Shown one piece after another: positions 1 to 10,324 of a stretch of 12,746 nt of DNA (the first letter of the stretch is position 1; the number at the start of each line of letters is the position of its first letter). A model generated the notes under the pieces. That model was not told the origin of the DNA. It saw only the letters and a list, made by a program, of their open reading frames with translations, and ran no database searches. The DNA is from Capsaspora owczarzaki ATCC 30864 (taxonomy: Eukaryota > Opisthokonta > Filasterea). Where the stretch lies: the NCBI RefSeq assembly GCF_000151315.2, contig NW_011887312.1:10196-22941 (forward strand). Reading direction: 5' to 3'. The translations under genes and the position numbers were made by a program.

Positions 1-678
1 GAGGACGACGAGGAAGAGCTGCTGGACAACGACGACGACGACGACGCTTCGCCGCTGGCAACGCCGTGGGACGCCTGCTTTAGTCCCGAGGACTTTGACC
101 AGCTGGCCTCAGTCATCACAGCGAGCGAGCTCTTTGACTTTGGCGCTCAAGAAGATGCAGCCAAGGTGCCCCTCCCCCAAGCGACTGGTGCCATGACAAG
201 CGTCAAGCCGCTCGAGAATGGTGCCGCTGCAAAGCTCCGCACTTCTGCCAAACAGTCGCTGAAACAGTCGCTGCCAGCAGGATCAAAGGTGCCCGTCGTG
301 GCAACCTCTGGCCTCAACCTGCGCCATGGCATGTCGTCGTCCGCCTCGGTCTTGGCGCTGCTGCGGTCGCATGTCAGCGATCGCGCAGCGGCAGCCCAGC
401 TCGACAAGCTGACGCCCGGCGACTTGGAGAACATGGGCACTCGCGAGCGCAACCAGCTGTACAAGCAGCTGCGCTTGTCCGCGGACGTGCTTGCCCAGGT
501 CAAGGGCATGCGTCGGCGCGTCAAGAACTGCCAGGCCGCCAACACCCTGCGGCGAAGACGCGACACCGAGATGCAGGCGCTCCACGAACGGGTCCGGCTT
601 TTGGAGCAAGAGAATGCCTTGCTGCGCGCTCAGCTTGCCTCGCAGCCTGCCCGTGCCAATCTTGCATTGTCTGCATGA
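1..678 (+). CDS. CNC/Maf-like bZIP transcription factor, C-terminal part (5' end outside window)
   Basis: The frame is open from base 1 and stops with TGA at 676-678, giving the last 225 residues. An acidic patch with five consecutive Asp opens the fragment (residues 1-15) and may belong to an activation region. Residues 137-168 (LTPGDLENM, then RERNQL, then LSADVL) have the spacing of the extended homology region found before the basic region in Maf and CNC proteins. The basic region follows at 169-187, with RRRVKN and the N-x7-R signature (Asn176, Arg184). The Ser/Cys that usually precedes this Arg is Leu183, which is unusual. Leucines 194, 201 and 208 form a short zipper that starts ten residues after Arg184, as in canonical bZIPs. 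By family it should bind DNA as a dimer in the nucleus. The target site and partner cannot be read here. A generic bZIP is the alternative. The true start is not visible. Confidence 0.85.
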   Translation, partial: EDDEEELLDNDDDDDASPLATPWDACFSPEDFDQLASVITASELFDFGAQEDAAKVPLPQATGAMTSVKPLENGAAAKLRTSAKQSLKQSLPAGSKVPVVATSGLNLRHGMSSSASVLALLRSHVSDRAAAAQLDKLTPGDLENMGTRERNQLYKQLRLSADVLAQVKGMRRRVKNCQAANTLRRRRDTEMQALHERVRLLEQENALLRAQLASQPARANLALSA

Positions 679-911
679 TTTGGTTGTTGTGGTTGTTGAC
701 TGCCTCGTTTGGTTGTTGGCTCTACGATTGTTGTCTCATCCGTGAATACAGACATTGTTAAGGCTTTTTCATTGGAAGAGTTCAAGTTTTTGAGAGGTCT
801 GGTTGTGCTCGCATTCATCTGAGTGTCTTCAAGCATCTGCAGAGCAGCAGGTGGATGCTGAAAGGAAACAAAAAAAAGCAAAAAGAAAAAAAGAAAGAGA
901 AAAAGTTTAAA

Positions 912-1202
912 ATGAGTCAGACTTGCAAACCTTGTGCCTCTTTCAGAGTAAAAAGCACAATATCAGCCATGATGCCGGCCCACAGAGTCGAACCCAGACC
1001 AGCCAACGCCAAAAATCTCATTGCGAATGAAGTAAGCTGATTTGATTGACGACCACTTGTTTTTTTTTAATAGTTTTTTGGTTGTTTTGTGCTTTTTTTC
1101 TCTCCATCCCCTTCCGGCAGCAACCGTGAGCCAAAACGCATCATCAAACTCAACCAAAGGAGCAACTCCACTGTTCTCTTTCGATTGTCTCGCTTCTCTT
1201 GA
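912..1202. other. Unresolved small coding block: plus-strand intron signals and an antisense hydrophobic micro-ORF
   Basis: On the plus strand 1032-1120 looks like an intron of 89 nt: donor GTAAGC, a long pyrimidine tract and acceptor CCGGCAG. An ATG at 912 opens a frame that reaches the donor in phase 0 and, after splicing, ends two codons into the next exon. A second frame of that exon stays open to a TGA at 1200-1202 and looks basic and coding-like, but it does not join the ATG frame. On the minus strand an ATG at 1021-1019 opens 34 codons, ending at 917, with a hydrophobic N-terminus (MRFLALAGLGSTLWAGIM). The block is richer in G+C than the A/T-rich sequence around it, which suggests something constrained. 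I recognise no family and cannot choose a strand. Confidence 0.25.
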
Positions 1203-1259
1203 CGTGAGCTCTGCCACATTGAGGAATTGAACGAAAACGGGTTTGTTTTTTTTGGTCAC

Positions 1260-2608
1260 TCAGCAAAGTGCTTGGCGAGAGAGGGAGAGAGAGAGAACGA
1301 CCTTTAATTTGCACATGAAGAGCTCTGACGCGACTACGAGAGGCATCTTGTCCACAATGACATAGTTGTTGGCAGTCGGCATGCGGTAGGCGACGTCTCG
1401 GAGGATGAGCGAGAGGACAGTGTTATTGGCAGCGTCTGGCTCGCTGTCGACAAACTTGGCCAAGTCTTCAACGCGTCATGTACTTGCCTATGATGAGTCA
1501 AAGAGCAACAAGGAGTCGAGCGTGGCGAACAAACGATCAGGTTTGACCATGAACTCAAGACAAGCCCAGGCTTCCATAAGCTCTGGGGCAACGCACTCGC
1601 AATCGAGCCCGACTCGACTCTCCAAAAGATGATTCTCGTCCTCAGTGACGACCAAAATGTTGTTAGCACCCCAGACATCAAATCTGGGCTGCAAAAGTTT
1701 GACGATTCCAGCGGCGCATCTCAGCGAACTTTTGTTGGGTGTGAGTACTGTTAAAGACAAATACACATCGGTTTGAAACAAAAAAAAAGTTTGACCATGC
1801 CTGCGGTCTAGAATGCGCATGGTGGACGGTACTGTACCATAGTCCTCGCTGGCAGGGTCGGAGACCGCCTTGAGCTTGGAGGCGAGTGCGTCCGTGTTGC
1901 GCTGCTTGATGGCAAAGATAACCGAGATGAATGCATTGGAAGCAAAGTCAAACTCGACAGCACGTCGGTCGAGGCTGTTCTGGTCTGCAGGCATGAGCGA
2001 GTTGCGATGCGAGGTCGATGCGGCAATGCGAGACCAGCCAGCAGCCGCTTCCGACTTGACGTGGCAAACACCTGAGCCGCTGTGTGCGACTGGTCAAACT
2101 GTGAATCAGAGCGACACTATGATCGAGAGCAAGTCAAGTGAGTGACGTGACATTGGGGTAAAGCTGATGGGAGAGAGGATCACAGTCGGTCTCCATTGGC
2201 AGGTATCATGAGTGAGGCTCAGGCTCAGGAGGCACACACAGCGATGACGCGCGTTCGTGGTGTGGGGAGTGAAAACATGCGACGTGTAGCAAGCAGCGAG
2301 AGAAAGTGAGAGCGAGTGAGAGAGTGAGAGAGAGAGAGTGTGTGTGTGAGAGTGAGAGAGAGAGTGAAGAGGAGGGAGAGACGAAGAGAGCACGGTCGTC
2401 TGGCGCCACTCCAAGAGCACAAATGACGCGCATCGATCAAGGCAAGAGAAAGACAGAAAGAAGCAGAATAAAGACGCAGCAGGAGGAGGAGGAGGAGATG
2501 AAGTGTGCCACAACAAAACGCACCGTGAGCGCTGAGGACGGCAATGCTCAATGCAAGCAGTGCTGCGACTGCTGCGAACGCGGCGAAACTGCGCTGCTGC
2601 AATGCCAT
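1260..2608 (-). CDS. Secreted stand-alone sedolisin (peptidase S53 / TPP1-type) propeptide, four exons, no catalytic domain
   Basis: Suggested exons, 5' to 3' on the minus strand: 2608-2524, 2089-1838 (start could instead be 2071), 1747-1548 and 1454-1260, about 243 residues. Exon 1 encodes a textbook signal peptide (MALQQRSFAAFAAV, then ALLALSIAVLSAHG) and ends at a GTGCGT donor in phase 1. Exon 2 carries FAIKQRN and LKAVSDPASEDYG, the hallmark strand-helix-SDPxSxxYG of the pro-kumamolisin activation domain. Removing a 90-nt intron (1837-1748, ending TTTAACAG) places LTPNK directly after YG, as the family requires. Exon 3 supplies the second half of the propeptide fold, ending AWACLEF. Exon 4 has RDVAYRMP and VIVDKM, matching the R-S-x-x-Y-x-L-P and V-D-x-V ending of these propeptides. 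The frame then stops at 1262-1260. No Ser-Glu-Asp catalytic domain follows, and the bZIP gene lies too close downstream for one. The exon 3/4 junction is the weakest call. It could be a truncated pseudogene. Confidence 0.6.
2090..2523 (-). other. Intron 1 of the sedolisin-propeptide gene, with a simple-sequence tract
   Basis: This intron of about 430 nt separates the signal-peptide exon from the propeptide exons. It holds a GA/GT-rich tract on the plus strand at about 2298-2385, which is pyrimidine-rich CT/CA in the transcript sense. Open frames through it on either strand are Leu/Ser/His or Arg/Glu low complexity and are not coding. The acceptor is either CCAG ending at 2090 or TCAG ending at 2072. 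Both keep the reading frame. Confidence 0.5.
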
Positions 2609-2789
2609 TGCGAGGAATGAAGAGAATAAAAGAAAAGAAAAATGAAGAGTAGATCTAAATCAAAGGAACGAAGAACAACTGCAAAACCATCACTCAAAGG
2701 GTCATTGAGCAAAAGACCAGACTTGAAGGATTTCAACGATGCTCAGCAGTTGCACCCACGCAAGGGGAGACGAGTGGAAAGAGTCCTTG

Positions 2790-3096
2790 CTTGCACACTT
2801 CAGAGCAGTGCACTTGTTGTTGAATCAGGCCCTTGTGCACGACTCTGACGACGTGGCATCGTGGAGCTCGAGGGCAAGGATGAATGTCTTTTGGCGGACG
2901 AATGGCTGGATTTGGATGCATTTGATCGATTTCCCTCCTCAGCACCAACGTTCATCGCCATCGATTTGATGGGCACAGCAAGGTCCAATCGGTGCTACAG
3001 GAGCGGTTTTTGACGGAATTTCATGCCGCCCTCCTCAACAGAGTGCTCAAATGGAGGAGCTGTCAAAATAATAAAATAAAAATCAAGATGAAATGA
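2790..3096 (+). pseudogene. Frame-broken relic, possibly of a PP2C-type protein phosphatase
   Basis: Coding-like sequence moves through all three plus frames. It starts in the frame of WKESLLAHFRAVHLLL (about 2790-2870), continues in a second frame as KDECLLADEWLDLDAFDRF ending with the hydrophobic strand TFIAI (about 2878-2964), and finishes in the third as FDGHSKVQSVLQERFL (from 2965) to a TGA at 3094-3096. A hydrophobic strand running into F-D-G-H and then an amphipathic helix is how the first metal-binding segment of PP2C phosphatases looks. The second Gly of DGHGG is absent, and no other PP2C motif is visible. There are no splice sites at the two shifts, so I read it as decayed. The family assignment is tentative. 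Two overlapping AATAAA hexamers lie at 3070-3080. Confidence 0.3.
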
Positions 3097-3539
3097 CAAA
3101 GCCGCTTCAAACGACGCCGCCGTCGCTCAGCCCCAAGCAGCAGACCAGCACACACGATCGTCGTGTGCGTACGTGTATGCGTGTTTGAGAGTGCATGGTG
3201 CGATCGCACTGTGGATGGGTGCGACTTGTGAGGATTGTCCTCACCATGAGACGCCACTTGGTCATGGTTGCTGCCGATCTCGGTTGCTGCCGATCTCGGC
3301 TGCCGCCCCATGCTACAGAGCAACACCAAGAGGACGAGGACATCCATGCGCGACGCGGTGGACGAACAACAACCCCCCTCCCCAAACCAGTTCGGGTAGT
3401 GCGTCCCCCTCAACCCACGCAATGTCAAACTTATCAGCCGACAGAATGAATGAATGGAGGTAAGTCAGCCCGTTGACGGCGAACAATCACGCGGTCGGCA
3501 TTTTTCTCCCCCTCTTATTATGATTTGTGCTCTATTTAT
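3097..3539. other. No gene recognised
   Basis: Open frames of 80-120 codons exist on both strands, but their translations are compositionally odd (His/Arg/Thr/Cys-rich), overlap each other and match nothing I recognise. A GTAAGT donor-like site follows GGAG at about 3460, with no convincing exon before it. A perfect 16-bp tandem duplication (GGTTGCTGCCGATCTC twice) occupies 3266-3297. Confidence 0.5.
3266..3297. repeat. Perfect 16-bp tandem duplication
   Basis: GGTTGCTGCCGATCTC occurs at 3266-3281 and is immediately repeated at 3282-3297 without a mismatch. A 16-bp unit would shift any reading frame that crosses it, which argues against coding use here. Confidence 0.9.
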
Positions 3540-3540
3540 G

Positions 3541-3541
3541 C

Positions 3542-3582
<41 letters not shown>

Positions 3583-3770
3583 TTTTGTTGCCTGTTCGCT
3601 ACCCGCTGTAAGACCGCACTCTGTCTTGCTCTCTCTTTCTCTCTCACTCTTTCTCTCTCTCTCCCTCTCTCTTTCTCTCTTTCTCATCTCATCGAACGCA
3701 TTCCCATCCGTCTCTCGCTCTCGCTCTCTCTCGTAACCATCTCGCTCGCTCTTGATTGCTTTGGCGGCGG
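3541..3770. repeat. CT-rich low-complexity tract with a T-run
   Basis: A (CT)n run covers about 3545-3573 and passes straight into thirteen T (3574-3586). After a short unique interval, interrupted CT/CTTT/CGCT repeats continue to about 3760. Open frames through it encode only Leu/Ser or Arg/Glu repeats and are not genes. Confidence 0.9.
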
Positions 3771-3790
3771 TCTTTAAGTTTTTTTAGTTT

Positions 3791-4135
3791 TTTTTTTTTC
3801 AACTCCAATCTCTCCGCCTGATCGCCGTATTCCGGTGTCGGCGTTTGCGTTTTTCGTGTGGTGCAACGCGCTTCATCCATTTGCCATGCGTATTGAAGGG
3901 AGAGGGAGCGGAGAGTGAGTAGTGCGGACACCGCGTTTCTTCTGTTGCTTGATTTTTTTCTTTTTCTTTTTTTTTTTCAACTCCAATCTCGCCGCCTGAT
4001 CGCCGTATTCCGGTGTCGGCGTTTGCGTTTTGCGTGTGGTGCAACGCGCTTCATCTATCTGTCATGCGTATTGAAGGGGGAGGGAGCGGAGAGCGAGTCG
4101 TCTTGTGTTGTGACACCGCGTTTCTTCTGTTGCTT
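3791..4135. repeat. Tandem direct duplication of a ~150-bp unit, each copy headed by a T-run
   Basis: Copy 1 runs 3800-3950 and copy 2 runs 3978-4135, 178 bp apart. Both begin CAACTCCAATCTC, share CCGCCTGATCGCCGTATTCC and GTGCAACGCGCTTCATC, and end ACCGCGTTTCTTCTGTTGCTT. They differ by scattered substitutions and small indels, most of them near the end. Each copy is preceded by a T-run (3791-3799 and 3967-3977). In minus orientation each copy is therefore a unique body followed by an A-tail, the layout of a retroposed short element. No RNA polymerase III A/B boxes could be made out. A simple segmental duplication is equally possible. Confidence 0.85.
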
Positions 4136-4649
4136 TTTTCTTCTTTCCTTTTTTTCTTCTTTTCCCTTTTTTTTTTTCTTTGGTGGGTTGAATGGCCGTC
4201 TTTTTCTCGATTGATTTTTTATTTTCCTTCTTGTAAAAAGCATGACCATAAACAGCACAGTAACGCAAAAAAAAAAAAAAAAAAACAAGGAAAAAAAGAC
4301 AAAAAGACGACAACATTGCGATCACTGCTGCACTGGGCGCCCCTTTCACCCCCTACCCACCAATACCACCATGGTTATTGATGCGAGGTCATTGCGTGAT
4401 TTATCGAGAAAGTAGGAGAGCACAGAGCGCAGCCTGGGAGCTCGATTTCAGCTTGCAGTTTGAAGTCAAAACCAAAACTCACGACTGAAAGAAAAACAAA
4501 AGAAAAACGAAGACATCAGCAAGATAGCATCTCAACACAGCGTCTTCTGCCATGATGAAGCTTCATAAAAGAGCTAAACTCACCATAAACGACACGATGT
4601 CGAAAATCACTTTGACAGGTTGAATCAGTCTTTTGTTTTTTTTTTTTCA
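4136..4649. other. Gene-free interval upstream of the CR gene
   Basis: It contains T-rich sequence (eleven T near 4167-4177), a run of nineteen A at 4267-4285 and otherwise unique DNA. Twelve T (4636-4647) sit two bases before the start codon of the CR gene at 4650. No TATA element or other promoter motif stands out. A minus-strand GTGAGT donor-like site lies near 4585 without a credible exon. Confidence 0.5.
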
Positions 4650-8938
<4,289 letters not shown>

Positions 8939-8980
8939 AACGCCCAGCGTTCGTCGCTCCGTCGCTCGTAGACGATGGAC

Positions 8981-8991
8981 TTTTTTTTTTT
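8981..8991 (-). other. Probable A-tail of the LINE
   Basis: Eleven T on the plus strand are eleven A at the end of the LINE 3' UTR. Because the run is followed by CAG, it also resembles a plus-strand intron acceptor. The LINE reading is preferred because the CR frame has already stopped at 8938. Confidence 0.6.
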
Positions 8992-9112
8992 CAGGTGAAA
9001 TTGTGTATCAGAATGATTCACACCTCAAAAGCAAACGCAGAAGACTAATGAAAGAATAGCCCCCTTTTCAAGCAAAGTTCAACGAAATGGGCCCGTATTT
9101 GAGTCTGGCCCT

Positions 9113-10324
9113 TCAGTACGCCCCCGATGCCGCGGCATCGTGAAGCTCAAGTTCAAAGACAAATTTTCCAGTAGCCGTTTCCTTGGCGCTCGCGCCCCAC
9201 ATTTGCATCGCTTCTGTCCTCCTCAAAGTCAGGTCCTCGTAAGCTCTGTTGGAAACAAGTTTATCGAACATTGCGGTCGCTAATTCTGGTGTCGCGTCCA
9301 AACTGTCGAATTTCGCCAAGCACCGAAGTCGCCAAATGGTCCAACGCGCCAAGTGGTAGAGGGTCATCAGCAATCTGAAAGCAGGTCTGTTGCGTCGATA
9401 TCCTCGTGGCAGTGTGGGGTTGTGGACAGGTCCGAAGAGTGCATGGGCTGCCGAGGACGGCGTGCCAAGATCGTGTGCGACAACCATAACTTGCTCGACT
9501 CTCAGCCAGATGTGTTCAGCTACCGGGCATTCGTAAATCAGGTGGATCCAAGTCTCGGTGGGGCGAGCGTTTCCTCGTCGGCAGTGCGGGCAAGCGTAAG
9601 TGCCTAACGCTCTCTGCATCAAGGTCTCCTGCTTGGTTTTGCCCTTCTCGATGTCGGCTCTAAGCTGTTGCTCTCCCGTCCACTCGGTTTGGTGTGCGAT
9701 TCGCCACACCAGTGAAGCCTGCTTGCGTGTGACCAGGTTGGTGTTGAGCACAGCCTTCATTTCGCTCCAGTTCCAGTCAATGATCCTGTCCCACTCAAGC
9801 AGTGCGCGCGAGGGCTCGGGGGTGGCTGTCAAACGCTTGCGGATGGCCTTGAGTGTTGTATCCTTGTGCACGACTGGCAGTGGTGTGAGGCCTTGCCCAT
9901 GAAGCATCAGCACACTCGGGTCGATCCACGCGTCAAAACCGTAGCCGACAAAGTACGTATCGGTTGCCTGGGGCTTCCACCTGCCGTTGGCAAGCAGGGT
10001 TTTCTTTGCGCTGTGTGAGACCCATTTCACCGTGAGCAGCGGTCTTGTGGCGGTTAGCTTGGTCCAACTCGTCGTGAGGAAGGGTGCGATGATGTTGTTG
10101 TCTGACCAGCCATGACGTCGTAGCAGAAGCATGGTGCCTTCGCTAGTGTTCTTCACTGCCAGCACTTCGTGTAGCAGTGTGCTACCAGCCCTCGTCGTTG
10201 TCGAGCACCAGGGATAGTCGTCCGGCTCCGTGACTTCCCTGCACAGAATCTCTTCCACGCCCGAGTCTCGCAGAGCCTCAAGCAGTCGCGTTAGCTTGCT
10301 GTGCGTGCCCCTGGAACCTTGATT
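9113..10324 (-). CDS. LINE ORF2 C-terminal part with CCHC zinc knuckle (frame +1 relative to the RT part)
   Basis: This frame is open for 403 codons, overlaps the end of the RT frame between 10324 and 10278, and stops at 9115-9113. It begins naturally as the continuation of ORF2 (GTHSKLTRLLEAL), so it is not an independent gene and has no start codon of its own. A region with KQASLVWRIAHQ leads into CPHC, then ETWIHLIYECP. This is the C-x2-C-x12-H-x4-C pattern of the zinc-binding RT-associated domain at the C-terminus of L1/Tx1-type ORF2, thought to aid nucleic-acid binding. The rest is Trp- and Arg-rich. A single extra base in a G4 run (C at 10308-10311 on the plus strand) would explain the shift. 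Confidence 0.88.
   Translation of the reverse strand, partial: NQGSRGTHSKLTRLLEALRDSGVEEILCREVTEPDDYPWCSTTTRAGSTLLHEVLAVKNTSEGTMLLLRRHGWSDNNIIAPFLTTSWTKLTATRPLLTVKWVSHSAKKTLLANGRWKPQATDTYFVGYGFDAWIDPSVLMLHGQGLTPLPVVHKDTTLKAIRKRLTATPEPSRALLEWDRIIDWNWSEMKAVLNTNLVTRKQASLVWRIAHQTEWTGEQQLRADIEKGKTKQETLMQRALGTYACPHCRRGNARPTETWIHLIYECPVAEHIWLRVEQVMVVAHDLGTPSSAAHALFGPVHNPTLPRGYRRNRPAFRLLMTLYHLARWTIWRLRCLAKFDSLDATPELATAMFDKLVSNRAYEDLTLRRTEAMQMWGASAKETATGKFVFELELHDAAASGAY

Noticed and set aside
166-678. A GTG or internal ATG as the start of the bZIP protein
   Set aside because: The same frame is open and protein-like (acidic) back to base 1, and a eukaryotic gene would not start at GTG. The fragment is better read as 5' partial.
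2106-2516. A minus-strand 136-codon frame rich in Leu, Ser and His
   Set aside because: It reads through a CT/CA simple repeat inside a probable intron.
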